Positions 33,801 to 43,423 are shown, counted from the stretch's first letter. The stretch is DNA of 64,000 nt from Dongia_A sp039808885 (GCA_039808885.1 JBDHTX010000003.1:123152-187151); one strand, 5' to 3'. Program-made: numbers and translations. Notes: generated by a model from the letters alone, not told the origin.

Positions 33801-35525
33801 CTACCTCTTGCGTTTGACCAGTTCCAAGAGGTTGCCCTCTCCATCCGGCAGGGGGATGAAGCTGGCATCATCCATGACAGCGCGGATGAAATGCGTCCCA
33901 AGCCCCCCCGGACGCACGTCGTCGAGATCCCTGGGCGCTATCTTAGCCGGATCGACGTTCGGCGCAAAATCCCTTATCCGCAGCATCAAACCATCCGCCA
34001 TGCGATGTACCGCCAGCGCGATCTCGCCTTTGCGCGCCCCGGCATAGGCGTGAACGATGATGTTCTCGATCGCCTCGCCGGCCGCCAATAGCACGTCGTC
34101 GGTTTCCATTTCGTCAAAGCCGCAGGCCTCGGCCGCGGCCCGGATGGCCGGGCGGATCAGGCGCAGGCGCTTGGGATCGGCCGGAAAGGACAGGCCGAAC
34201 AGGAAATCGCTGGTTTCCGGGGCGCCGCGCTCCTTCTCCGCATGGCGCTCCCAGGCGGCCGCGGCCAGGCCGTCGTCGATCACCAGCAGCGTCAGATCGT
34301 CGCGCGACCGCCACCCGGCGCGCTCGAGCTCCTCGACCACGGCCGACAGGCGCTCCCGGATCGGCTTGCCGCGCGACATGCTGAACAGCACGTCCAGGCC
34401 CTCGGTGCCCAGCTCCTCCTCGCCGAAGCGGAACTCGGTGACGCCGTCGGTGCACAGGATGAACTGCGCGCCGTCCAGATTGACCTCCTCGGTCACGTAT
34501 TTCGCGCTGGCGACGATGCCGAGCGGCGGCGCGTCGGCGGGCATGACGGTGGAGGTCTTGCCGGGCCGGCGCAGCAGCGGCGGCAGATGGCCGGCATTGG
34601 CGAAGCGCAGCCGGCCGGTCGACGGATCGTAGAGCCCGGCGACCATGGTGACGAACATGCCGCGGCTGACCGTCTCGCAGACCTCGCGGTTGAGGATCGA
34701 CATGAGGCGCGACGGGTCGCGCACGGTCTTGCCCAGGCAGCGGAACAGCCCTGCCGCCTTCGCCATCAGCAGCGAGGCGTTCAGGCCCTTGCCGGACACG
34801 TCGCCGATGGCGAAGGCGATGGTTCCGTCCGGCAGGTTGAAATGGTCGTAGAAATCGCCCGACACCTCGAGGATCGGCCGCACCAGGCCACAGATCGGCG
34901 AGCCGGAATCATCCTCCTCCGGCAGCAGATGGCGCTGGATTTCCGCCGCCAGCTCGACCTCGCGCTGCAGCCGCTCCTGCGCCACCAGGCGGTCGGCCAT
35001 GCGGGCGTTGTTGATCGCCAGCGCGGCGGAAGCGGCCATCACCCGCAGCAGGCTCTGGTCCTCGGCGTTGAACGGCTGGCGGTCGTGCTTGTTCAGCACC
35101 TCGACCGCGCCGATGACGGTGTGGGCGACGCCCATGGGCGCGCAGAGGATGGAGCGGGTGACGAAGCCGGTCTTCTTGTCCGCCTCGGCGAAGAAGGCGC
35201 GGTCCTCGTAGGCATGCTCGACCACCTGGATGCGGTCCTCGGCCACCGCGCGGCCGACCACGCCGTGGCCGGTGGGCACGGTGAGGCCGGTGACGTCGAC
35301 CGGGCCGACGGCGGCGCGGCAGACCAGGCTGGCCTGGGCATCGTCGAGCAGGAAAATCGCACCCGCCTCGACCTTCAGCAGGCGCACGATCTGCGACAGC
35401 GCCTCGCGCACCGTGGCGTTGATGTCCTGGGTCTGGGCGAAGGAACGGCTGAGGGCGGCCGCGAACTCCAGCGGATCGGCCAAATGGTCGCCACCCCCGA
35501 CCGGCGATTCGATTAGGTCAGTCAT
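33801..35525 (-). CDS. GAF-SpoIIE phosphatase with C-terminal RsbW-like kinase domain
   Basis: A 574-residue signalling protein of three parts. A GAF domain spans about residues 20-180 (AVGPVDVTGLTVPTGHGVVG). A PP2C/SpoIIE phosphatase spans about 200-420, with metal-binding motifs AFAIGDVSGKGLNASLLMA and LCTDGVTEFR. A C-terminal HATPase_c_2 domain spans about 440-570, with N-box AGEAIENIIVHAYAG and GGLGTHFIRAVMDD, as in anti-sigma kinases. It thus holds both the phosphatase and the kinase needed to switch a STAS protein, which is encoded next. The frame is open to 35597; the ATG at 35525 is my choice. No sigma factor is seen nearby. Confidence 0.9.
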   Translation of the reverse strand: MTDLIESPVGGGDHLADPLEFAAALSRSFAQTQDINATVREALSQIVRLLKVEAGAIFLLDDAQASLVCRAAVGPVDVTGLTVPTGHGVVGRAVAEDRIQVVEHAYEDRAFFAEADKKTGFVTRSILCAPMGVAHTVIGAVEVLNKHDRQPFNAEDQSLLRVMAASAALAINNARMADRLVAQERLQREVELAAEIQRHLLPEEDDSGSPICGLVRPILEVSGDFYDHFNLPDGTIAFAIGDVSGKGLNASLLMAKAAGLFRCLGKTVRDPSRLMSILNREVCETVSRGMFVTMVAGLYDPSTGRLRFANAGHLPPLLRRPGKTSTVMPADAPPLGIVASAKYVTEEVNLDGAQFILCTDGVTEFRFGEEELGTEGLDVLFSMSRGKPIRERLSAVVEELERAGWRSRDDLTLLVIDDGLAAAAWERHAEKERGAPETSDFLFGLSFPADPKRLRLIRPAIRAAAEACGFDEMETDDVLLAAGEAIENIIVHAYAGARKGEIALAVHRMADGLMLRIRDFAPNVDPAKIAPRDLDDVRPGGLGTHFIRAVMDDASFIPLPDGEGNLLELVKRKR

Positions 35526-35947
35526 GTTGTAGGACTTGTGCTGCCTCAGGCGCCGGAATTGGGGCCACCCGGCGATCCGGGCTGCCGCCTGTCGCACCCC
35601 TCTGGATACCGCCTCGCGGGTTGGTCATCTGCACGCTTGCCCCCTCAATCCCTTCGCCGCAACGGAAACGGCGCCGGACCCTCGCCGCCGGCGTCGAAAT
35701 CGTCAAGAGAATCGCACCTTTGGACCGCAAGAGGCAAGGCCGGACCCGCGCCATTGTGCGGCGCGTCACGGGCGCTCCCGACCAAAGTCTAGGATCACTT
35801 CACCCGACCCGGCGTGTATTCCGCCAAGAACCGAGAAATTCGGTCTATTCGGCGCCTGTCCCGGTCCTGGCGCGAAGAGGGGTAGCAATGGTCGGGGGCC
35901 AACAGCTCGGGGAGCCACCCGGCTGAAAATAGTGGGAGGGAGCTCTA
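35526..35947. other. Intergenic region between divergent operons
   Basis: About 420 bases between the phosphatase/mla operon and the MHS transporter. It holds short antisense frames without coding character. It should contain both promoters; I see no convincing -35/-10 pair. AGTGGGAGGG near its right end is the transporter's ribosome site. Confidence 0.5.
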
Positions 35948-37630
35948 ATGAGCGTGCAAAACATGACATCCGGACGCAGTGCCGGCGCGACGGCGGGAGT
36001 GTCCTCCGCCGAGATCCGCAAAGTGGTTTTCGCCTCGTCGCTCGGCACCGTGTTCGAGTGGTACGACTTCTATCTCTACGGGTCGCTGGCGGCGATCATC
36101 TCCAAGCAGTTCTTCTCCGCGGTGAATCCGACGGCCGCCTTCATCTTCGCCCTGATGGCCTTCGCCGCCGGCTTCGCGGTGCGCCCGTTCGGCGCCCTGG
36201 TATTCGGCCGGCTGGGCGACCTGGTTGGCCGCAAATACACCTTCCTCATCACCATCACGATCATGGGTCTGTCGACCTTCATCGTGGGCCTGCTGCCGAA
36301 CTACGAGACGATCGGCATCGCCGCGCCGGTGATCCTGATCGGCCTGCGCCTGCTGCAGGGCCTCGCGCTCGGCGGCGAATATGGCGGTGCGGCGACCTAT
36401 GTCGCGGAACACGCGCCGATGGGCAAGCGCGGCTTGCACACCAGCTGGATCCAGACCACGGCGACGCTCGGCCTGTTTCTGTCGCTGCTGGTGATCCTGT
36501 TCACACGCACCTGGATCGGCGAGGAAGCGTTCGCCGCCTGGGGCTGGCGCATTCCGTTCCTGATCTCGCTGGTTCTGCTGGCCTTCTCGGTCTACATCCG
36601 CATGAAGCTGAACGAGTCGCCGACCTTCCAGCGCATGAAGGATGAGGGCAAGGGCTCGAAGGCGCCGCTGACCGAATCCTTCGCCCATTGGCCCAACCTG
36701 AAGCTGGTGCTGATCGCGTTGTTCGGCCTCACCGCCGGCCAGGCCGTGGTCTGGTACACGGGCCAGTTCTACGCCCTGTTCTTCCTGACCCAGACGCTGA
36801 AGGTGGCGCCGACCACGGCGAACTACCTGATCGCCGCCTCGCTGCTGATCGGCACGCCCTGCTTCATCCTGTTCGGCTGGCTGTCGGACAAGATCGGGCG
36901 CAAGCGCATCATCATGGCGGGCTGCCTGCTGGCCGTGATCACCTACTTCCCGGTGTTCAAGGGCATCACGCACTTCGCCAACCCGGCCCTCGAAGCGGCG
37001 CAGGCGAGCGCGCCGGTGACCGTCATTTCCGATCCGGCGACCTGCTCGTTCCAGTTCAACCCGGTCGGCACCTCGAAGTTCTTGACCTCTTGCGACATCG
37101 CCAAGAGCTTCCTGGCCAAGGGCTCGGTGAACTACGAGAACGAAGCCGCGCCGGCGGGAACTGTCGCCCAGGTGAAGATCGGCGATACGGTGATCGACAG
37201 CTTTGAAGGCGTCGGCCTGCCGGCCGAGGAGTTCAAGGCAAAGTCCGACACCTTCGCGGCGGCGATGACTGCGGCGGTGACCGCGGCCGGCTATCCGGCC
37301 AAGGCCGACCCCGAGCAGATCAACCATGTGATGGTCACGGTCCTGCTGGTCTACTTGGTGATCCTGGTCACCATGGTCTACGGCCCGATCGCGGCCACGC
37401 TGGTCGAGATGTTCCCGACTAAGATCCGCTACACCTCGATGTCGCTGCCGTATCACATCGGCAATGGCTGGTTCGGCGGCTTCCTGCCCACCATCTCCTT
37501 CGCCCTGGTGGCGGCGCAGGGCGACATCTATTACGGCCTGTGGTATCCGATCGTGATCGCGGCGATGACCTTCGTCGTCGGCATGTTCCTGGTGCACGAG
37601 ACCAAGGATCACCACATCGACATCTGGTAA
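35948..37630 (+). CDS. MHS-family MFS transporter with enlarged periplasmic loop
   Basis: A 560-residue MFS protein of the metabolite:H+ symporter (ProP/ShiA-like) group. SSLGTVFEWYDFYLYGSLA in TM1 and the loop GRLGDLVGRKYTF are typical. The normal family length is about 430. The extra length is a hydrophilic stretch at about residues 345-455, between two C-terminal helices, containing two cysteines (DPATCSF, LTSCDIAK). It probably forms a small periplasmic domain. The substrate is likely an organic acid or betaine-like compound, but this is not readable. GGGAGGG lies seven bases before the ATG, and a strong terminator follows. Confidence 0.9.
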   Translation: MSVQNMTSGRSAGATAGVSSAEIRKVVFASSLGTVFEWYDFYLYGSLAAIISKQFFSAVNPTAAFIFALMAFAAGFAVRPFGALVFGRLGDLVGRKYTFLITITIMGLSTFIVGLLPNYETIGIAAPVILIGLRLLQGLALGGEYGGAATYVAEHAPMGKRGLHTSWIQTTATLGLFLSLLVILFTRTWIGEEAFAAWGWRIPFLISLVLLAFSVYIRMKLNESPTFQRMKDEGKGSKAPLTESFAHWPNLKLVLIALFGLTAGQAVVWYTGQFYALFFLTQTLKVAPTTANYLIAASLLIGTPCFILFGWLSDKIGRKRIIMAGCLLAVITYFPVFKGITHFANPALEAAQASAPVTVISDPATCSFQFNPVGTSKFLTSCDIAKSFLAKGSVNYENEAAPAGTVAQVKIGDTVIDSFEGVGLPAEEFKAKSDTFAAAMTAAVTAAGYPAKADPEQINHVMVTVLLVYLVILVTMVYGPIAATLVEMFPTKIRYTSMSLPYHIGNGWFGGFLPTISFALVAAQGDIYYGLWYPIVIAAMTFVVGMFLVHETKDHHIDIW

Positions 37631-37655
37631 ATCCGGGCGTCGAGACCGGAAAATG

Positions 37656-37686
37656 GGCCTCCCCGCGCCTGCGGGGAGGCCTTTTT
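37656..37686 (+). terminator. Rho-independent terminator after MHS transporter
   Basis: An 11-base-pair perfect stem (GGCCTCCCCGC / GCGGGGAGGCC, 4-base loop) is followed directly by TTTTTCTTT. Confidence 0.95.
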
Positions 37687-37755
37687 CTTTGCCGGCGCAT
37701 GGGCTACAAGACGCCGCCCTTGACGGGGCGGGGAACCGGGTTTGGAGCGTAAGAC

Positions 37756-39432
37756 ATGGCCGCCTACCAGTACATCTACGTCATGAAGGGCCTGACCAAG
37801 ATCTATCCGGGCGGCCGGAAGGTCCTGGAGAATGTCTGGCTCTCCTTCCTGCCCGGGGCGAAGATCGGCGTGCTCGGCCATAACGGCGCCGGCAAGTCGA
37901 CCCTGCTGCGCATCATGGCCGGCATCGACAAGGATTTCTCCGGCGAGGCCTGGGCGGCCGAGGGCGCCTCGGTCGGCTTCCTGCCGCAGGAGCCGCAGCT
38001 GGACCCGGCCAAGGACGTGCTCGGCAATGTCATGGAAGGCGTCGGCGCCACCGCAAGGCTGCTGCAGGAGTTCGAGGAGGTCTCGAACGCCATGGCCGAT
38101 CCCGACGCCGATTTCGACAAGCTGCTGGCGCGCCAGGCGGAGCTGCAGGAGCAGATCGACCATGCCGACGCCTGGGACATCCAGCGCAAGGTCGAGATCG
38201 CGATGGATGCCCTGCGCTGCCCCCCGAGCGATGCCGACGTGACCAAGCTTTCCGGCGGCGAGCGCCGCCGCGTGGCGCTCTGCCGCCTGCTGCTGTCCAA
38301 TCCCGACATGCTGCTGCTGGACGAGCCGACCAACCACCTCGACGCGGAATCGGTCGCCTGGCTCGAGCATTTCCTGCAGGAATACAAGGGCTGCGTCGTC
38401 GCCATCACCCACGACCGCTACTTCCTCGACAACGTCGCCGGGTGGATCCTCGAGCTCGACCGCGGCAAGGGCATTCCCTACGAGGGCAACTACTCCGGCT
38501 GGCTGGAGCAGAAGCGCACCCGGCTGGAGCAGGAGGAGAAGACCGAAACGGCGCGCCAGCGCACCCTCGACCGCGAATTGGAATGGATCCGGCAGAGCCC
38601 CAAGGCGCGCCAGGCCAAGTCGAAGGCCCGCGTCACCGCCTACGAGGCGCTGCTGGCCCAGGCCAATGAGAAGGCCATGGAGACGGCGGCGATCACCATT
38701 CCGGCGGGTCCACGCCTCGGCAACGTGGTCATCGAGGCCGAGCATGTGAACAAGGGCTTCGGCGACCGGCTGCTGATCGAGGATCTGTCCTTCCGCCTGC
38801 CGCCGGGCGGCATCGTCGGCGTGATCGGCCCCAACGGCGCCGGCAAGACCACCTTGTTCCGCATGATCACCGGGCAGGAGAAAGCCGACAGCGGCTCCTT
38901 CCGCGTCGGCGACACGGTGAAGCTCGGCTATGTCGACCAGTCGCGCGATACGCTGGCCCAGGACAAGACCGTCTGGCAGGAGATTTCCGACGGGCTCGAC
39001 GAGATCGAGCTCGGCAAGACCAAGATGCCGAGCCGCGCCTATGTGGCGAGCTTCAATTTCAAGGGCTCCGACCAGCAGAAGAAGGTGGGACAGCTCTCGG
39101 GCGGCGAGCGCAACCGCGTGCACCTCGCCAAGATGCTGAAGTCGGGCGCCAACGTCCTGCTGCTGGACGAGCCGACCAACGACCTCGACGTCGACACCCT
39201 GCGGGCGCTGGAAGAGGCGCTGGAGAACTTCGCCGGCTGCGCGGTCATCATCAGCCACGACCGCTGGTTCCTGGACCGCATCGCCACCCATATCCTGGCC
39301 TTCGAGGGCGACAGCCATGTCGAGTGGTTCGAGGGCAACTACCAGGATTACGAGGCGGACCGGCACAAGCGCCTGGGAACCGAGGCGGACCAGCCGCACC
39401 GGCTGCGCTTCAAGCCATTGATTCGTAAGTAA
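37756..39432 (+). CDS. ettA: Energy-dependent translational throttle protein EttA
   Basis: A 558-residue ABC-F protein with two ATPase domains and no membrane segment. Walker A motifs are GHNGAGKST and GPNGAGKTT; signatures are LSGGERRRVAL and LSGGERNRVHL; both Walker B motifs read LLLDEPTN. The linker (LEQEEKTETARQRTLDREL) and the arm region are as in EttA, which binds the ribosomal E site and gates the first elongation steps according to energy state. Length matches the E. coli protein (555). GGAG lies nine bases before the ATG. Confidence 0.96.
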   Translation: MAAYQYIYVMKGLTKIYPGGRKVLENVWLSFLPGAKIGVLGHNGAGKSTLLRIMAGIDKDFSGEAWAAEGASVGFLPQEPQLDPAKDVLGNVMEGVGATARLLQEFEEVSNAMADPDADFDKLLARQAELQEQIDHADAWDIQRKVEIAMDALRCPPSDADVTKLSGGERRRVALCRLLLSNPDMLLLDEPTNHLDAESVAWLEHFLQEYKGCVVAITHDRYFLDNVAGWILELDRGKGIPYEGNYSGWLEQKRTRLEQEEKTETARQRTLDRELEWIRQSPKARQAKSKARVTAYEALLAQANEKAMETAAITIPAGPRLGNVVIEAEHVNKGFGDRLLIEDLSFRLPPGGIVGVIGPNGAGKTTLFRMITGQEKADSGSFRVGDTVKLGYVDQSRDTLAQDKTVWQEISDGLDEIELGKTKMPSRAYVASFNFKGSDQQKKVGQLSGGERNRVHLAKMLKSGANVLLLDEPTNDLDVDTLRALEEALENFAGCAVIISHDRWFLDRIATHILAFEGDSHVEWFEGNYQDYEADRHKRLGTEADQPHRLRFKPLIRK

Positions 39433-39452
39433 TTTCAGTTGTGCTGAGCGGT

Positions 39453-39484
39453 TTGACGGCCGGTCCGATGCGGGCCGGCGTCAA
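39453..39484 (+). terminator. Probable terminator after ettA
   Basis: The inverted repeat TTGACG-g-CCGG / CCGG-c-GTCAA with a GC-rich centre lies 20 bases after the ettA stop. It is followed by CCATTTCTTT, a modest T-rich tail. Confidence 0.6.
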
Positions 39485-39551
39485 CCATTTCTTTGCACTT
39501 TGGACGGCTTAATCGGTCTGGGGAACAAGGTTTCCAGTGCCGAGGGCCGTC

Positions 39552-39869
39552 ATGAAGGAATATACGCGCGATCAGAGCGCCGCCGATCTGGCTGCGGACC
39601 TGGCCTATGTCCGGCTGAAGTCCGGCGAGCGGCCGTTCAAGCCCTATGGCGAAACCCTGGCCCTGCCGGGCGTCAGCACCAAGCTGCAGCCCAGCCGCAA
39701 GATCCCGGCCAATGAGGGCACCACGGCGCTCTACACCAACGAGGCCGAGCGCGCCTTCGCGGCCGCTGTCGTGCCGCAGGCCGAGCCCGTGGCCATGCCC
39801 ACCGCCATCGGCGAGAACGTTGTGAGCCTGAGCGATGCCCGCAGCCAGCGCAAAACGCCCCGCTTCTAG
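39552..39869 (+). CDS. Small conserved-type hypothetical protein
   Basis: A 105-residue soluble protein beginning MKEYTRDQSAADLAADLAYV, preceded by GAGGG six bases upstream; the GTG at 39537 is less likely. The N-terminal 35 residues look like a short helix followed by SGERPFKPYGETLALPG. The rest is low in structure and ends with ENVVSLSDARSQRKTPRF. It has no signal peptide. I cannot assign a family. Codon use (strong GC3) supports it as real. It follows ettA after a hairpin, so it is probably transcribed separately. Confidence 0.6.
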   Translation: MKEYTRDQSAADLAADLAYVRLKSGERPFKPYGETLALPGVSTKLQPSRKIPANEGTTALYTNEAERAFAAAVVPQAEPVAMPTAIGENVVSLSDARSQRKTPRF

Positions 39870-40053
39870 CCGCACCGCGCCCAAGCGCAAAGGCCGGGCC
39901 CGGCACCAGCTGGCCAAGCGCCCGGCCGGTTCCGCGCCCGGTTCGCGCGCGACCGGGAACGCCCGCGCCGCGGCGCCGGAAGGCGTCGACGGACCGGGCT
40001 ACCAGTTCGGCGGCTTCCGCATGATGTGCCGGCACCGCCACGTCCGCCACTAG

Positions 40054-40552
40054 GCTGCCCGCTCTGCGCGCCGCGCCGCCAGCCTGACCGGCGCCTTCTC
40101 CGCTGCCAATCCAAGCGCAACCGATCCATCTCCGACCCCGACGGGGTTGAGGTCTTTGGCCTCAACCGCGGCGCCACGACTTCGTGACGCCGGCGGCGCT
40201 GCGGCGCGCGCTATGCTGCAGGTATTCGCCGGCTGCCGCGCGTTGTGATCACAGCGCCGCGGGCGGGTCGGGGTATTTGTCATACAAGAGGCGATTGCCT
40301 CGCCGATTATTTATATGATAAAAGCGGACAGATAACCAAGGGCGCGGGCCAACCGCGCGGCGGTCGAACTGGGAGGTCCGGGGGGAAATCGCGGCGGGGA
40401 TTGCGGCGCGCCGCTCTCCGCGTGACGAGCACTCCACCACAGCCGGTCCGATACGCCGCCGACGCGAAGCCTCGCGTTGCGACGCCGACGGAATCCCGCC
40501 GGCGCAAGGCCGACACCGAAACCGAACGAGCACCACAGCAGGAGGAACCACC
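40054..40552. other. Non-coding region upstream of the sugar ABC operon
   Basis: About 500 bases without a convincing gene. The part 40274-40325 is strikingly AT-rich against its surroundings and contains the inverted repeat TTGTCATACAA (40277-40287) and TTATTTATATGATAAA. This is the likely promoter and regulator site for chvE, leaving a leader of about 230 bases. CAGGAGG lies before the chvE start. Confidence 0.5.
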
Positions 40553-41623
40553 GTGAAACTATTCAAGTCTCTTGTCGCAGCGGCCGCACTGGGCGTCTTC
40601 GCGCTCTCGGCCGGCATTGCCGGCGCAGAGGACAAGGGCACCATCGGCATCTCGATGCCGACCAAATCCTCGGCGCGCTGGATCGCCGACGGCGACAACA
40701 TGGTGAAGGTGTTCACCGAGAAGGGCTACGCCACCGACCTGCAATACGCGGAAGACGACATCCCGAACCAGCTGGCGCAGATCGAGAACATGGTGACCAA
40801 GGGCGTGAAGGTCCTGGTCATCGCCGCCATCGACGGCACCACGCTCTCCGCCATCCTGCAGCAGGCGCATGACAGCGGCATCAAGGTCATCGCCTATGAC
40901 CGCCTGATCCGCGACACGCCGAATGTCGACTACTACGCCACCTTCGACAACTTCCAGGTCGGCGTGATCCAGGCGAACTCGATCGTCGACGGCCTCGGCC
41001 TCAAGGACGGCAAGGGGCCGTTCAACATCGAGCTGTTCGGCGGCTCGCCCGACGACAACAACGCCTTCTTCTTCTATGACGGCGCGATGTCGGTGCTGCA
41101 GCCCTATATCGACAGCGGCAAGCTGGTGGTGCAGAGCGGGCAGATGGGCATGGACAAGGTCGGCACCCTGCGCTGGGACGGCGCGGTGGCGCAGTCCCGC
41201 ATGGACAACCTGCTCAGCGCCTATTACGCGGACAAGCGGGTCGATGCGGTGCTCTCGCCCTATGACGGGCTCTCGATCGGCATCCTCTCCTCGCTGAAGG
41301 GCGTCGGCTACGGCAGCGCCGACCAGCCGATGCCGGTCGTCACCGGCCAGGACGCGGAAGTGCCCTCGATCAAGTCGATGATCGCCGGCGAGCAGTATTC
41401 GACCGTGTTCAAGGACACCCGCGAACTCGCCAAGGTGACGGCCGAAATGGTCGACGCCCTGCTGGCGGGCAAGGAAGTCCCGGTCAACGACACCAAGACC
41501 TACAACAACGGGGTCAAGGTGGTGCCGTCCTACCTGTTGAAGCCGGTCAGCGTCGGCCGCGACAACTGGAAGGACATCCTGATCGGCAGCGGCTATTACA
41601 CCGAGGACCAGATCACCCAGTAG
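40553..41623 (+). CDS. chvE: Multiple-monosaccharide-binding periplasmic protein ChvE
   Basis: A 356-residue periplasmic binding protein with a Sec signal (SLVAAAALGVFALSAGIAGA). The mature start DKGTIGISMPTKSSARWI and the segments QYAEDDIPNQLAQIENMVTK and VIAYDRLIRDTP are nearly as I recall for Agrobacterium ChvE. ChvE binds arabinose, galactose, glucose, xylose and related sugars for import, and in Agrobacterium also feeds signals to chemotaxis or VirA; only the transport role is supported here, by the ATPase and permease genes that follow. The start is GTG at 40553 with GGAGG upstream. Confidence 0.94.
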   Translation: MKLFKSLVAAAALGVFALSAGIAGAEDKGTIGISMPTKSSARWIADGDNMVKVFTEKGYATDLQYAEDDIPNQLAQIENMVTKGVKVLVIAAIDGTTLSAILQQAHDSGIKVIAYDRLIRDTPNVDYYATFDNFQVGVIQANSIVDGLGLKDGKGPFNIELFGGSPDDNNAFFFYDGAMSVLQPYIDSGKLVVQSGQMGMDKVGTLRWDGAVAQSRMDNLLSAYYADKRVDAVLSPYDGLSIGILSSLKGVGYGSADQPMPVVTGQDAEVPSIKSMIAGEQYSTVFKDTRELAKVTAEMVDALLAGKEVPVNDTKTYNNGVKVVPSYLLKPVSVGRDNWKDILIGSGYYTEDQITQ

Positions 41624-41839
41624 TTGCCGGAGGAAGCCGGGTCGGCCGCGCGCGCCGCGCGGGGTCGACCCGAACTTCGGCCAAGATGTCACTGGAACTG
41701 GCCGGGTTGGACGAGAGTCGACCAGAGACCTGGCCGGCTCTTTTCGTTTCTTCTCGGCGCTTCCCGCTTTCCGCCGGCTTTTGCGTCTCGCCAGGGGCCG
41801 TGCGCGGGCGTTAAATAGATTGAACCCGGAGACGACAAC

Positions 41840-43423
41840 GTGACCCTCGCAGCGCCGCATTCGCCGCAGATCGACGCCCCGGCCGGTGCCGAGGCCGCGG
41901 CCATCCTCGAGATGCGCGGCATCACCAAGACCTTCCCGGGCGTCAATGCGCTCAGCAATGTCAATCTCAGCGTGCGTGCCGGTGAAATCCATGCGGTCGT
42001 TGGGGAGAACGGCGCCGGCAAGTCGACCCTGATGAAGGTGTTGAGCGGCGTCTATCCGCACGGCGAGTATTCCGGCGAGATCTATTTCCAGGGCGCGCCG
42101 TGCCGCTTCCGCGACATCGGCGACAGCGAGAAGGCCGGCATCGTCATCATCCACCAGGAACTGGCGCTGGTGCCGCTGCTGTCCATCGCCGAGAACATCT
42201 TCTTGGGCAACGAGCCCGCGAGGAACGGCATCATCGACTGGAACGCCGCCTTCGCGCGCACCCAGGCGTTGCTGAAGAAGGTCGGGCTCAAGGAATCGCC
42301 CAACACGCTCATCACCGATCTCGGCGTCGGCAAGCAGCAGCTGGTGGAGATCGCCAAGGCGCTGTCGAAGCAGGTGAAGCTGCTGATCCTGGACGAGCCG
42401 ACGGCAAGCCTCAACGAGAGCGACAGCGACGCCCTGCTGGCGCTGCTGAAGGAATTCCAGGCGCAGGGCATCTCCTCCATCCTGATTTCGCACAAGCTGA
42501 ACGAGATCCTGAAGGTGGCCGACACCGTCACCGTGCTGCGCGACGGCGCCACGGTGGACCGCCTGGATTGCCACGCGGAGCGGATCGACGAGAGCCGCAT
42601 CATCAAGAGCATGGTCGGCCGGGAGCTGGCGGACCGCTATCCGAAGCGCAGCCCGCGCATCGGCGAGCCGATCTTCGAGGTGAGGAACTGGGTCGTCTAT
42701 CACCGGGAACACGCCGACCGGCAGATGATCAAGGGCATCGACCTCAACGTGCGCAAGGGCGAGATCGTCGGCATCGCCGGGCTGATGGGGTCGGGGCGGA
42801 CCGAACTCGCCATGAGCATCTTCGGCCGCTCCTACGGCCAGAAGATCAGCGGCCAGGTGCTGCTGCACGGCAAGGAGATCGACGTCAGCACCATCCAGAA
42901 GGCGATGGACGCGGGCATCGCCTATGTGACCGAGGATCGCAAGAACTACGGGCTGGTGCTGATCGACGATATCAGGCGCAACATCACCCTCGCCAATCTC
43001 GAGGGCGTGTCGCGCAGTTCGGTGATCGACGACGGCCGCGAAATGAAGGTCGCCGAGAAATACCGCCGCGATCTCAACATCCGCTGCTCCAGCGTATTCC
43101 AGCAGACGGTGAATCTCTCCGGCGGAAACCAGCAGAAGGTGGTGCTCTCCAAGTGGCTGTTTTCCGGCCCGGAGATCCTGATCCTGGACGAGCCGACCCG
43201 CGGCATCGACGTCGGAGCCAAATACGAGATCTACACCATCATCAACCGGCTGGCCGATGAGGGGAAGGGCGTCATCGTCATCTCCTCCGAGATGCCGGAG
43301 CTGCTCGGCATCAGCGACCGCATCTACGTGATGAACGAGGGCCGCATGGTCGACGAGATGCCGACCCGCGAGGCCAGCCAGGAAAAGATCATGCACGCGA
43401 TCATGAAGTCGTGGAGCAACTGA
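41840..43423 (+). CDS. mmsA: Sugar ABC importer ATPase MmsA/GguA
   Basis: A 527-residue tandem ATPase of the carbohydrate CUT2 class. The first domain has Walker A GENGAGKST and Walker B LLILDEPTASLNE. The second has the degenerate A-site GLMGSGRTELAMSIFGR and intact LSGGNQQKVVLSKWL and LILDEPTRGIDVG, which is normal for CUT2 ATPases. It powers import with ChvE and MmsB. The start is GTG at 41840 after GGAG. The 216-base gap from chvE is longer than usual for this operon and contains only partial hairpins. Confidence 0.94.
   Translation: MTLAAPHSPQIDAPAGAEAAAILEMRGITKTFPGVNALSNVNLSVRAGEIHAVVGENGAGKSTLMKVLSGVYPHGEYSGEIYFQGAPCRFRDIGDSEKAGIVIIHQELALVPLLSIAENIFLGNEPARNGIIDWNAAFARTQALLKKVGLKESPNTLITDLGVGKQQLVEIAKALSKQVKLLILDEPTASLNESDSDALLALLKEFQAQGISSILISHKLNEILKVADTVTVLRDGATVDRLDCHAERIDESRIIKSMVGRELADRYPKRSPRIGEPIFEVRNWVVYHREHADRQMIKGIDLNVRKGEIVGIAGLMGSGRTELAMSIFGRSYGQKISGQVLLHGKEIDVSTIQKAMDAGIAYVTEDRKNYGLVLIDDIRRNITLANLEGVSRSSVIDDGREMKVAEKYRRDLNIRCSSVFQQTVNLSGGNQQKVVLSKWLFSGPEILILDEPTRGIDVGAKYEIYTIINRLADEGKGVIVISSEMPELLGISDRIYVMNEGRMVDEMPTREASQEKIMHAIMKSWSN

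Noticed and set aside
39835..40053. A 72-codon plus-strand frame overlapping the end of the small gene at 39552
   Set aside because: Arg/Ala/Pro-rich and without a clear ribosome site. The ending GYQFGGFRMMCRHRHVRH is unusual, but not enough to call a gene.
41624..41839. Partial inverted repeats between chvE and mmsA
   Set aside because: Stems are short with mismatches and the T-run is not placed directly after them; not reported as a terminator.
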